Source of the DNA: Desulfobacterales bacterium
GTDB lineage: Bacteria; Desulfobacterota; Desulfobacteria; Desulfobacterales; Desulfobacteraceae
Direction: 5' to 3'
Assembly (NCBI GenBank): GCA_022361135.1
Contig: JAKSBM010000142.1
Span: 1-6,546, forward strand
DNA length: 6,546 bases
Under the pieces are notes generated by a model. The model was given only the letters and a program-made list of their open reading frames with translations. It did not search any database and had not been told where the DNA came from. Shown here one piece after another: positions 1-6,546 of this stretch (its first letter is position 1; every line of letters starts with the position of its first letter). Both the position numbers and the translations under genes were made by a program.

Positions 1-1287
1 AATGCTGATGTGAAGATTGCCGTTGTGGGACTGGGGTATGTGGGCTTGCCACTGGCAGTCCATTTTGGCCAAAAATATCAAACCATTGGATTTGATCTGA
101 AGTCGGAAATCGTGGCGAATTGTAAAATTCACCAGGACCCCACCGGTGAAGTCTCCCGGGAGGAATTTGAACAGGCCGTCCATTTTTCGGCCACCACCGA
201 CCCCGGGGAAATGGAAGATGCCGATTTTATCATCGTGGCCGTGCCCACCCCCATTGACCATGCCCGACTCCCCAATTTAAAGCCGGTTGAAGCGGCTTCC
301 CGCACCGTGGGGCAGGTGATGAAAAAAGGGGCTGTGGTGATTTTCGAATCCACGGTTTACCCCGGGGTGACCGAGGATGTCTGTGTGCCCATCCTTGAGG
401 ATGCCTCGGGTATGAATTGGAAGGAAGACTTCCATGTGGGCTATTCTCCGGAGCGCATCAACCCCGGGGATAAGGAACATACCCTGACAAAGATTGTCAA
501 GGTGGTCTCCGCCGACGATGGGGCCACACTGGAATCGGTGGCCGCCCTGTATGAGTCCATTGTGGAGGCCGGGGTCCACCGGACCCGGAATATCCGGGAG
601 GCCGAAGCGGCCAAGGTGATCGAAAATACCCAGCGGGACTTGAACATTGCCCTGATGAACGAGTTGGCAATGATTTTTGACCGCATGGGAATCGATACCC
701 ACAATGTTCTCGATGCCGCAGGCAGCAAATGGAATTTTTTGAAATTCACCCCCGGACTTGTGGGGGGCCATTGCATTGGGGTGGATCCCTACTACCTGAC
801 CTATAAAGCCCAGAGTGAAGGATATAATCCGGAAATGATTCTGGCCGGCCGGCGGATCAACGATAACATGGGCCATTTTGTGGTGGAGAAAACCATTAAG
901 ATGATGATCCAGCAGGGATGCCCAATCAAGGGCGGAAGCGTGGGCGTTCTTGGGCTGACCTTTAAGGAGGATTGCCCGGATTTGAGGAATACCCGTGTGG
1001 TGGACATCATCCGGGAATTGGAATCCTATGGGTGCCGGGTCAAGGTCCACGATGCCATGGCATCGGCCCGCGAGGCCAAAACCTACTATGGGGTTGATCT
1101 TTGCCCCATGTCCGAATTGGAGAATCTGGAGGCATTGATCCTCACGGTTCCCCATGGGGAATACCGTGACATGCCTGCCTCCCGGTTTGTGGAGATGATC
1201 CAACCCAATGGGGTCCTTATTGATGTGAAATCAATGTTGGATCCAGGGGAGTTTAAAAATCAAAATGTCTGCTATTGGCGGCTGTGA
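1..1287 (+). CDS. tviB: UDP-N-acetyl-hexosamine 6-dehydrogenase, TviB/WbpO type (5' end probably outside window)
   Basis: This enzyme should oxidise C6 of UDP-GlcNAc or UDP-GalNAc with two NAD+ to give the UDP-HexNAc uronic acid used in capsule or O-antigen synthesis. Numbering from the GTG at base 10, there is an N-terminal Rossmann motif [10 protein letters not shown] (7-16), YSPER (145-149), ESTVYPG (113-119), and Lys202, Glu205 and Asn206 in AAKVIEN. The catalytic Cys255 lies in [12 protein letters not shown] (252-263), and the C-terminal domain carries [14 protein letters not shown] (316-329). GGHCIGVDP marks the UDP-HexNAc branch; UDP-glucose dehydrogenases normally have a GGSCFPKD-like site. 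The 425-residue length is normal. The frame stays open to base 1 (codons Asn-Ala-Asp before the GTG), no Shine-Dalgarno sequence is visible in the nine bases before it, and relatives often begin a few residues earlier, so the real start is probably upstream. GlcNAc versus GalNAc specificity cannot be told from sequence alone. Confidence 0.93.
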   Translation, partial: NADVKIAVVGLGYVGLPLAVHFGQKYQTIGFDLKSEIVANCKIHQDPTGEVSREEFEQAVHFSATTDPGEMEDADFIIVAVPTPIDHARLPNLKPVEAASRTVGQVMKKGAVVIFESTVYPGVTEDVCVPILEDASGMNWKEDFHVGYSPERINPGDKEHTLTKIVKVVSADDGATLESVAALYESIVEAGVHRTRNIREAEAAKVIENTQRDLNIALMNELAMIFDRMGIDTHNVLDAAGSKWNFLKFTPGLVGGHCIGVDPYYLTYKAQSEGYNPEMILAGRRINDNMGHFVVEKTIKMMIQQGCPIKGGSVGVLGLTFKEDCPDLRNTRVVDIIRELESYGCRVKVHDAMASAREAKTYYGVDLCPMSELENLEALILTVPHGEYRDMPASRFVEMIQPNGVLIDVKSMLDPGEFKNQNVCYWRL

Positions 1288-2191
1288 TTTAAATTTTCAA
1301 TCCAATGGAAATTTTGTAAGAAAGGGGATTATTCTGGCCGGTGGATCCGGGACTCGGCTCCACCCATTGACCCGGTCCGTGAGTAAACAGCTCATGCCGG
1401 TTTACGATAAGCCCATGATATATTATCCCCTTTCTACCTTGATGCTGGCGGGAATCCGGGACATCCTACTCATTACCACCCCCCGGGATCAAGTCCTGTT
1501 CAACCATCTTCTGGGGGATGGCCGGCAATGGGGAATTCATATCGAATATGCTGTTCAGCCCTCGCCGGACGGTTTGGCCCAGGCCTTTATCATCGGTCGG
1601 GAATTCATCGGCAATGATTCCGTCGCCCTCATCCTCGGGGATAATATCTTTTACGGGGAAGGGCTTTCTGCCCGCCTCCAGAAAATTACCCGGGATTCGG
1701 AGGGCGCCACCGTGTTTGGCTACTATGTGAAGGACCCCGAGCGATATGGTGTGGTGGGCTTTGATACCCAGGGCAGGGTTTCCAGCATCGAAGAGAAACC
1801 GGTGAATCCCCAATCCAATTATGCAGTGACCGGCCTCTATTTTTACGACAATCAGGTGGTTGACATTGCCACAGATATTCGTCCCTCCCAGCGGGGGGAG
1901 CTGGAAATCACCGACATCAATTCCAGATACCTTGAGATGGATGCCTTGCATGTGGCCCTTTTGAACCGAGGGACGGCCTGGCTGGATACCGGGACCCATG
2001 ATAGCCTCCTGGATGCCGGGACCTTCATCCGTGTGGTGGAGGAACGCCAGGGCTTGAAAATCGCGTGTTTGGAGGAAATTGCATTCCAGATGGGATGGAT
2101 TGGATCGGAACAGCTTCAATCCATTGTAGAGACCTATAAAAACAATGAATATGGTGTCTATCTTCTTTCGGTTTTGGCCGGGGGGCGCTAA
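1265..2191 (+). CDS. rfbA: Glucose-1-phosphate thymidylyltransferase (RmlA/RfbA)
   Basis: This is the first step of dTDP-L-rhamnose synthesis: glucose-1-phosphate plus dTTP gives dTDP-glucose and pyrophosphate in the cytoplasm. Visible motifs are the nucleotidyltransferase signature [13 protein letters not shown] (24-36), Lys49 in [21 protein letters not shown] (98-108), the metal-binding GDN (125-127), EEKP (176-179), GELEITD (211-217) and AWLDTGT (238-244). The recognisable enzyme begins at Lys20-Gly21, where family members usually start (M-KGIILAGG), leaving about 290 residues, the normal size. The only in-frame ATG, GTG or TTG before the conserved core is the ATG at 1265. It overlaps the preceding gene by 23 bases and adds about 18 non-conserved residues. 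A possible Shine-Dalgarno sequence AGGGGAG (1245-1251) is 13 bases away, which is rather far. Function is secure; the start is the best available but less certain. Confidence 0.96.
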   Translation: MSAIGGCDLNFQSNGNFVRKGIILAGGSGTRLHPLTRSVSKQLMPVYDKPMIYYPLSTLMLAGIRDILLITTPRDQVLFNHLLGDGRQWGIHIEYAVQPSPDGLAQAFIIGREFIGNDSVALILGDNIFYGEGLSARLQKITRDSEGATVFGYYVKDPERYGVVGFDTQGRVSSIEEKPVNPQSNYAVTGLYFYDNQVVDIATDIRPSQRGELEITDINSRYLEMDALHVALLNRGTAWLDTGTHDSLLDAGTFIRVVEERQGLKIACLEEIAFQMGWIGSEQLQSIVETYKNNEYGVYLLSVLAGGR

Positions 2192-2193
2192 AC

Positions 2194-2742
2194 ATGGAAT
2201 ATTTCCCATTGTCCATTCCCGGGATGGTGATGATGAAGATGGAAACCTTTGGCGATGATCGCGGCTTTTTCATGGAAACATTCAGGGATAATGAATTTCG
2301 AGGGCGGGTGGCCGATGTCTCCTTTGTCCAAGAAAATTATAGTCGGTCCCTCCAGGGGGTTCTCCGTGGGTTGCATTACCAGATTCAAAATGCCCAGGGC
2401 AAATTAATCAGGGTGCTCCAGGGGAGGGTCTTCGATGTCGGGGTTGACCTGAGGCGATCGTCCCCCCATTTTGGGAAATGGTGCGGAACCATTCTTTCCT
2501 CGGAAAACAAGGAGATGCTCTGGGTGCCGCCTGGTTTCGCCCATGGCTTTTATGTCATGAGTGAAACGGCCGAATTGGAGTACAAATGTACGGATTACTA
2601 TGCCCCTGAGTTTGAGCGGTCCCTGGCCTGGGATGATCCTGAACTTGGCATTGATTGGCCCCTGGTTTCCGGCGTCGCCCCCCAATTGTCGGACAAGGAC
2701 AGAAATGCGCTTCCCATGAACCAGGTGGAGGTGTATCCGTGA
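2194..2742 (+). CDS. rfbC: dTDP-4-dehydrorhamnose 3,5-epimerase (RmlC/RfbC)
   Basis: The enzyme epimerises C3 and C5 of dTDP-4-keto-6-deoxyglucose to give dTDP-4-keto-L-rhamnose, the third step of the pathway. It is a 182-residue single-domain cupin, the usual size. RGLHYQ (58-63) contains the catalytic-base His61. Other family signatures are Lys70, VPPGFAHGF (111-119), the tyrosine-rich YKCTDYY (130-136) that supplies the active-site tyrosine, WDDPELGIDWP (146-156), and SDKD (166-169), a usual source of the acidic partner of the histidine. The ATG lies two bases after the rfbA stop codon. No strong Shine-Dalgarno sequence is visible ahead of it, only a G-run near 2180-2185, so expression may rely on ribosomes finishing rfbA. 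The last four bases overlap rfbD. Confidence 0.96.
   Translation: MEYFPLSIPGMVMMKMETFGDDRGFFMETFRDNEFRGRVADVSFVQENYSRSLQGVLRGLHYQIQNAQGKLIRVLQGRVFDVGVDLRRSSPHFGKWCGTILSSENKEMLWVPPGFAHGFYVMSETAELEYKCTDYYAPEFERSLAWDDPELGIDWPLVSGVAPQLSDKDRNALPMNQVEVYP
2727..2731 (+). promoter_or_regulatory. Ribosome binding site deciding the rfbD GTG start
   Basis: GGAGG inside the 3' end of rfbC lies seven bases before the GTG at 2739. It supports the GTG over the in-frame ATG 84 bases upstream, and with the GTGA overlap suggests translational coupling of rfbC and rfbD. Confidence 0.75.
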
Positions 2743-3602
2743 AGGTCTTGATTCTGGGGGAAAATGGACAATTGGGGCGGGAGTTGCTTGCCACATGTCC
2801 CCATGGGATTGAATGGGTTTCCTGTGATTTCCCCCGGGTGGATTTTTTGAACCCGGAGACCATTACCCAATGTTTGGATGAGGTGCGCCCCCGGTACGTG
2901 ATCAATGGGGCTGCTTATACGGCGGTGGACCAGGCCGAATCCGAACCGGAAAAAGCCCATCAAATCAACCACCATGCCGTGGCTGCCCTGGCCGGAGCGC
3001 TTAAGAGCAGAGGCATTGATTTGATCCATGTTTCCACTGATTTTGTTTTTAACGGTAGGGGGCACCGGCCATATACACCGGATTCCCCCATGGATCCGAT
3101 TTCCGTTTATGGGGCGTCCAAGGCTGGGGGGGAAAGGGCTGTTCTGGATGTCCTTGGGGAGCGGGCTTTAATCGTGAGAACAGCTTGGCTGTATGCCTGC
3201 CATGGGAAAAATTTTGTTCACACCATGCTGGGCCTCATGGGGACAAAAAGCCAATTAAGGATTGTGGATGATCAGCTGGGGACCCCCACCTGGGCCAGGG
3301 GACTTGCCCAGGCCCTTTGGATTTGCATGGAAAGGGGAATTACAGGTGTTCACCATTGGACCGACGCCGGGGTGGCCTCCTGGTATGATTTCAGCGTGGC
3401 CATCCACGAGGAAGCCCGTGCCATTGGGCTCCTGGATCGGGATGTTGAACTGGTTCCGGTGCCGTCTTTCGAATTCCCCACCCCGGCCCGGCGGCCCTCC
3501 TATTCGGTTTTGGACAAGGCCAGCCTTTGGCGGGCCACGGAAATTTCGCCTCGACATTGGCGGACTCAGTTGAGAAATATGTTGATGGAGCTGAAATCAT
3601 GA
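2739..3602 (+). CDS. rfbD: dTDP-4-dehydrorhamnose reductase (RmlD/RfbD)
   Basis: This is the final step of dTDP-L-rhamnose synthesis: NAD(P)H-dependent reduction of the C4 keto group. The 287-residue protein is a short-chain/extended dehydrogenase of normal length. It shows the nucleotide-binding GENGQLG (7-13), NGAAYTAVD (56-64), STDFVFNG (99-106), the catalytic pair Tyr124 and Lys128 in YGASK, RTAWLY (147-152), and the C-terminal RRPSYSVLD (251-259) typical of RmlD. I chose the GTG at 2739 because it is followed directly by the Rossmann strand VKVLILGENGQLG, is preceded by GGAGG at 2727-2731 with seven bases of spacing, and overlaps the rfbC stop codon as GTGA. An ATG at 2655 in the same frame would add 28 residues unlike the family, read through the end of rfbC, and is rejected. 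Confidence 0.95.
   Translation: MKVLILGENGQLGRELLATCPHGIEWVSCDFPRVDFLNPETITQCLDEVRPRYVINGAAYTAVDQAESEPEKAHQINHHAVAALAGALKSRGIDLIHVSTDFVFNGRGHRPYTPDSPMDPISVYGASKAGGERAVLDVLGERALIVRTAWLYACHGKNFVHTMLGLMGTKSQLRIVDDQLGTPTWARGLAQALWICMERGITGVHHWTDAGVASWYDFSVAIHEEARAIGLLDRDVELVPVPSFEFPTPARRPSYSVLDKASLWRATEISPRHWRTQLRNMLMELKS
3587..3590 (+). promoter_or_regulatory. Ribosome binding site deciding the rfbB ATG start
   Basis: GGAG inside the 3' end of rfbD lies eight bases before the ATG at 3599, which itself overlaps the rfbD stop codon. It favours this start over the in-frame ATG at 3527. Confidence 0.65.
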
Positions 3603-4720
3603 GCAAAATACTGGTTACCGGAGCCGCCGGATTCATCGGCAGTAATTTTGTCCGGTATTGGTTGGCGGAAAATCCCGGGGATGGGATTGTGGTCCTGGAT
3701 GCCTTGACCTATGCGGGAAATTTCGAGAGCCTCAAGGATTTGAGCCCCCAGCCCAATTTTACATTTATCCATGGGGATATCCTGGATCAGCCCCTGGTGG
3801 AAGATCTGCTTCGCGAACACCGGGTGGATACCCTGGTTCATTTTGCAGCGGAGTCCCATGTGGATCGGTCCATTGTCGGCCCGGATGCCTTTATCCAGAC
3901 CAATGTGGTGGGGACCCACTCCCTGCTCAAAGCAGCCAAGGCCTGCTGGCTGGATTCGGGAAGCGGCCTCCCCCATCGTTTCCACCATGTCTCCACGGAC
4001 GAGGTGTACGGCAGCCTGGGCCCCAGGGATCCCTCCTTCCGGGAATCCTCCCCCTATGCACCCAACTCCCCCTATGCTGCCAGTAAGGCTGCGTCCGACC
4101 ATTTGGTCAGGGCCTATGGGGAGACCTATGGGTTGCACACCACCATTTCCAATTGTTCCAATAACTATGGCCCCTATCAATTCCCGGAAAAGTTGATTCC
4201 CCTCTGCATTGCCAATATCCTGGACTCTAAACCCCTTCCCATTTATGGTGACGGCCTCCAGATCCGGGATTGGTTGTATGTGGATGATCATAACCGGGCC
4301 ATTGATCTTATTTTGAAGGAGGGGCGCCCCGGCAGGGTCTATAATATTGGGGGGAATAATGAATGGACCAATCTGGACATCGTCCGCCGCATTTGCCGGT
4401 TGATGGATGAACAATTCGTCGCCCATCCCCACTTGAACACCATGTTCCCCCACGCCGCCCCGGCCCGGGGCCACCGGTCCGAATCCTTGATTACCCATGT
4501 TCGGGACCGGGCCGGCCATGATCGGCGGTACAGCGTCAACGCCGGACGGATCAGCCGGGAATTGGGGTATGCCCCCAAAGAATCCTTTGAAACCGGCATA
4601 ACCAAAACCCTGGCATGGTACCTGGAAAACACGGTCTGGTGGAAGGGGATCATGGATCAATCCTACCTCAAATGGGTGGAGAATCAGTATGGGGAAAGCC
4701 TGGAAACCAATACGCCATAA
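3599..4720 (+). CDS. rfbB: dTDP-glucose 4,6-dehydratase (RmlB/RfbB)
   Basis: The enzyme converts dTDP-glucose to dTDP-4-keto-6-deoxyglucose with bound NAD+, the second pathway step. It is an extended short-chain dehydrogenase of 373 residues. Motifs are GAAGFIG (8-14), HFAAESHVDRS (81-91), STDEVYGSLG (132-141) with the catalytic Thr133-Asp134-Glu135 triad, Tyr159 and Lys163 in YAASK, NCSNNYGPYQFPEKLIP (185-201), RDWLYVDDH (223-231), and RAGHDRRYSVNA (304-315) near the C-terminal substrate domain. The ATG at 3599 overlaps the rfbD stop codon as ATGA and follows GGAG at 3587-3590 with eight bases of spacing; an in-frame ATG at 3527 lies inside rfbD and is rejected. The stretch around residues 272-297 is longer than I recall in enteric homologues, which accounts for the slightly greater length. 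This is the last gene before the terminator. Confidence 0.96.
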   Translation: MSKILVTGAAGFIGSNFVRYWLAENPGDGIVVLDALTYAGNFESLKDLSPQPNFTFIHGDILDQPLVEDLLREHRVDTLVHFAAESHVDRSIVGPDAFIQTNVVGTHSLLKAAKACWLDSGSGLPHRFHHVSTDEVYGSLGPRDPSFRESSPYAPNSPYAASKAASDHLVRAYGETYGLHTTISNCSNNYGPYQFPEKLIPLCIANILDSKPLPIYGDGLQIRDWLYVDDHNRAIDLILKEGRPGRVYNIGGNNEWTNLDIVRRICRLMDEQFVAHPHLNTMFPHAAPARGHRSESLITHVRDRAGHDRRYSVNAGRISRELGYAPKESFETGITKTLAWYLENTVWWKGIMDQSYLKWVENQYGESLETNTP

Positions 4721-4774
4721 ACCATGATGAGATCTGACCATGTTAAGATGCATGGGAAAATTGAAAAATAAATC

Positions 4775-4815
4775 ACCGGGCTTGATCAATGAATTGATTT
4801 GGCCCGGTTTTTTTT
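4775..4815 (+). terminator. Rho-independent terminator of the sugar operon
   Basis: ACCGGGC (4775-4781) pairs perfectly with GCCCGGT (4802-4808). The stem continues inward through two wobble positions and one mismatch to ATCAA/TTGAT (4785-4789 with 4794-4798) around a TGAA tetraloop. Eight T residues (4808-4815) follow the GC-rich base directly, the last stem base being the first of them. The hairpin lies 54 bases after the rfbB stop codon and ahead of the kinase gene, so it should end the operon transcript. The left flank is A-rich (4760-4772), so weak termination from the opposite strand is possible, but no convergent gene is present. Confidence 0.92.
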
Positions 4816-4839
4816 GAGGTTCCGGTTTGCCCCCCACGG

Positions 4840-4868
4840 TTGACAAGGCCGGAGCACCGGGATAAGAA
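4840..4868 (+). promoter_or_regulatory. Candidate sigma-70-type promoter for the histidine kinase gene
   Basis: A perfect -35 hexamer TTGACA (4840-4845) is followed, after 17 bases, by a weak -10 candidate TAAGAA (4863-4868, three of six consensus positions). It lies between the terminator and the ribosome binding site, where a promoter for the kinase would be expected. Transcription would start near 4875, leaving a leader of about 29 bases. The better -10 look-alike TATATT (4884-4889) has no matching -35 element and lies too close to the ribosome binding site. Confidence 0.4.
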
Positions 4869-4890
4869 ACAGGCATTTGCCTTTATATTC

Positions 4891-4897
4891 AAAGGAG
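4891..4897 (+). promoter_or_regulatory. Ribosome binding site of the histidine kinase
   Basis: AAAGGAG sits six bases before the ATG at 4904, near-ideal Shine-Dalgarno spacing. It fixes the start of the kinase frame, which has no upstream stop-free alternative with comparable support. Confidence 0.8.
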
Positions 4898-4903
4898 TTG
4901 CCC

Positions 4904-6546
4904 ATGGACAGCCCCACCCCCAATCTTTTGGATGCCCTGGATGCCTTCCAGGACGGGATCTACATCGTGAACGAAGATTACACCGTGGCCTACATGAACC
5001 GATTCATGCGGGAGTTATTCGGGGAGGGGGTGGGGAAAAAATGCCACCAGGTTTTGATCCATCGGGAAACCCCCTGTGAGTGGTGCCGACATGCCCGGGT
5101 CTTTTCCCGGGGGAAACCCCACCAGACGGAAATCTATCTCAAGGGGCTGGACCGAAGCTTTGCCGTATCCGAGATCCCCGTGGAGAACCGGGACGGGAGC
5201 CGATCCAAACTCTCCATCTACCGGGACATTACCACGGCCAAGACACAGAAGGCCCAGCTCCAGTCCTCCCGGGCCCATTACCAGCGTCTTTTCACCCATG
5301 TGGGCTGCGGGGCCTTTGTTTCCAGTAAGGAGGGCCGGTTTTTGGATGTGAATCCCGCCCTGTTGAAGATCCTGGGCTACCAGGATAAGGAAGAGTTCCT
5401 CTGCCTGGACCTGGCCACCGATGTTTACCTTCGGCCCGAAGATCGGCGGCGGTACCAGCGCATCGTGGAAAAGGAAGGCAAGGTCATTGATTACGAGGTC
5501 CAGTGGCGCCGGCGGGACGGTCATATCCTCCACATCCTGCTCACCTCACATGTCCGCTATGGGGACCAGGGGGAGATCCTGGGGTACGAAGGCATTGTGG
5601 TGGACCAGACCCGGCGGAAGCGGAGTGAAACCCAGCTCCGTGAGGCCCACGACTTCATGGACCGGATCATTGCCAATTCCCCCAATGCCATCCTGGCCAC
5701 GGACATGGACGGTACCATTCGCCTTTGGAACCGGGGTGCGGAACGCCTCTTTGGACGGAGTACCTCGGAAGTCATCGGCAGGGTAAGGGCGGATCAACTC
5801 TTTTCCCCCCGGGTCCATGCACAGATCATGGAGATGCTCAGGAATCCGGATGTGGATGAAAAGGGAACCCTGCACTCCTATCCCTTGACCTTTGAACCGG
5901 GCCGGGGCATTCAGGTGGAAGGCAATCTATCCGCCGGGATCATCTATGATGCCCGGGGCCGGGAGTCGGCCGTGGTCATCACCTTCGTGGATCTGCGGGA
6001 ACGGCTGGAAACCGAACGGGAACTCTCCGAAGCCCGGCAACATCTCCTCCAATCTGAAAAGTTGGCCGCCATGGGGCGGCTCACATCACAGATCGCCCAT
6101 GAACTCAATAATCCCCTGTTTGGCATCATGAATACCCTGGAATTGATGAAAACGGAAATCCCCCCCTCCAACAAGAGACGGCGGCTGCTGGACATGTCCC
6201 TGTCGGAAACCGAACGCTTGGCGGATATGCTCAAGAAGATGCTCTCCTTTTCCAAGCCCGAAGAGGCCACGCGGGCCCCCCTGGACATTAATATCGTCAT
6301 TGACGAGCTCATGGTACTTTACGACAAACGGTTCAGGGAGAACAGCGTCAAGGTGACCCTGGATCTGCTGCCCAAACCCGGCAAGATCATGGGCTCCAAG
6401 GATCAGCTCCGCCAGGTTTTTATCAATTTGTTTTCCAATGCCATGTATGCCATGCCCGAAGGGGGGGAGCTGCGCCTTGCCACGGCCGCCACATCGGGTA
6501 TGCTCCACATCACCGTAGAAGATACCGGCACCGGCATCAAACCCGA
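4904..6546 (+). CDS. Soluble PAS-domain sensor histidine kinase (3' end outside window)
   Basis: The open frame yields 547 residues and runs past the right edge. Three PAS-like sensor regions are predicted at about 5-110, 123-236 and 248-365; the second has the usual FLDVNPA (146-152) and the third LATDMDGTIRLWN (264-276). A helical linker (about 366-390) follows. The H-box SQIAHELNNPL (395-405) contains His399, the expected phosphorylation site. The N-box QVFINLFSNAMYAM (504-517) has Asn508 and Asn512, and the G1 box reads DTGTGI (540-545); the rest of the ATP domain is missing. No signal peptide or membrane segment is visible, so a cytoplasmic sensor is likely. The first PAS domain carries Cys47, Cys58 and Cys61. 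The start is supported by AAAGGAG at 4891-4897, six bases before the ATG. The ligand and partner response regulator are unknown. Confidence 0.92.
   Translation, partial: MDSPTPNLLDALDAFQDGIYIVNEDYTVAYMNRFMRELFGEGVGKKCHQVLIHRETPCEWCRHARVFSRGKPHQTEIYLKGLDRSFAVSEIPVENRDGSRSKLSIYRDITTAKTQKAQLQSSRAHYQRLFTHVGCGAFVSSKEGRFLDVNPALLKILGYQDKEEFLCLDLATDVYLRPEDRRRYQRIVEKEGKVIDYEVQWRRRDGHILHILLTSHVRYGDQGEILGYEGIVVDQTRRKRSETQLREAHDFMDRIIANSPNAILATDMDGTIRLWNRGAERLFGRSTSEVIGRVRADQLFSPRVHAQIMEMLRNPDVDEKGTLHSYPLTFEPGRGIQVEGNLSAGIIYDARGRESAVVITFVDLRERLETERELSEARQHLLQSEKLAAMGRLTSQIAHELNNPLFGIMNTLELMKTEIPPSNKRRRLLDMSLSETERLADMLKKMLSFSKPEEATRAPLDINIVIDELMVLYDKRFRENSVKVTLDLLPKPGKIMGSKDQLRQVFINLFSNAMYAMPEGGELRLATAATSGMLHITVEDTGTGIKP

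Noticed and set aside
277..1203. 308-codon open frame on the minus strand opposite tviB
   Set aside because: Shadow frame of a clearly real dehydrogenase; no domain, no ribosome binding site of note, and His/Gly/Pro-rich composition typical of antisense translation.
1291..1315. Paired AAATTTT repeats after the tviB stop
   Set aside because: Two seven-base AT-rich copies in a short AT-rich stretch; too short and too simple to claim as an operator or hairpin.
1466..2209. 247-codon open frame on the minus strand opposite rfbA
   Set aside because: Same stop-depletion effect; its sequence has no family resemblance while the plus strand encodes an intact RmlA.
2655..2738. Upstream ATG extension of rfbD
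   Set aside because: The 28 added residues do not resemble the family and overlap the rfbC coding end; the GTG at 2739 has a good ribosome binding site and begins at the Rossmann strand.
3527..3598. Upstream ATG extension of rfbB
   Set aside because: It would overlap rfbD by 76 bases and add 24 residues before MSKILVTGAAGFIG, the normal start; the ATGA overlap with GGAG spacing is far better supported.
3566..4876. 436-codon open frame on the minus strand
   Set aside because: It lies fully opposite rfbB, which has complete family motifs. The plus-strand genes rarely use TTA, CTA and TCA codons, so the reverse strand lacks stops by composition. The translation is rich in Gly, Pro and Ile with no recognisable domain.
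4884..4889. TATATT as a -10 element for the kinase gene
   Set aside because: No -35-like hexamer at the right distance, and it would place the transcript start inside the ribosome binding site.
5015..5533. 172-codon minus-strand frame and several plus-strand frames of 79-121 codons inside the kinase region
   Set aside because: The frame from 4904 gives continuous PAS and histidine kinase motifs across the whole stretch, so these are out-of-frame shadows.

Overview
The window reads as a piece of a Gram-negative bacterial chromosome. It is moderately GC-rich, with many GGG, CCC and GCC runs and heavy use of GGG, CCC, ATT and TTG codons. The gene content, and a soluble multi-PAS histidine kinase whose first PAS domain carries a cysteine cluster, would suit a Desulfobacterota-type (sulfate-reducer-like) organism. 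That assignment is inference; the sequence contains no rRNA or other phylogenetic marker.

Bases 1-4720 are a tightly packed plus-strand operon for nucleotide-sugar synthesis. It opens with a UDP-N-acetylhexosamine 6-dehydrogenase of the TviB/WbpO type, whose true start probably lies left of the window. The complete dTDP-L-rhamnose pathway follows in the order rfbA-rfbC-rfbD-rfbB (rmlA-rmlC-rmlD-rmlB). Junctions are overlaps of 23, 4 and 4 bases or a gap of 2 bases, so the genes are probably co-transcribed and in part translationally coupled. RmlA makes dTDP-glucose, RmlB dehydrates it, RmlC epimerises it and RmlD reduces it to dTDP-L-rhamnose. TviB would supply a UDP-HexNAc uronic acid. Together they imply a surface polysaccharide (O-antigen, capsule or exopolysaccharide) containing rhamnose and an acetamido uronic acid; glycosyltransferase and transport genes would lie outside the window.

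Bases 4721-4903 are intergenic. They hold a strong intrinsic terminator that closes the operon (hairpin 4775-4808 plus eight T), then a plausible sigma-70-like promoter and a good ribosome binding site for the next gene.

Bases 4904-6546 encode a soluble sensor histidine kinase with three predicted PAS-like domains, an H-box, an N-box and the start of the ATP-binding G1 box. The gene runs off the right edge. It appears to be a separate transcription unit, and nothing in the sequence links it functionally to the sugar operon.

I found no RNA genes, CRISPR arrays, insertion sequences or obvious novel system. The long minus-strand open frames are shadows of the real genes. The most notable details are the cysteine cluster in the first PAS domain, the non-conserved N-terminal extension forced on RmlA, and an enlarged loop in RmlB.
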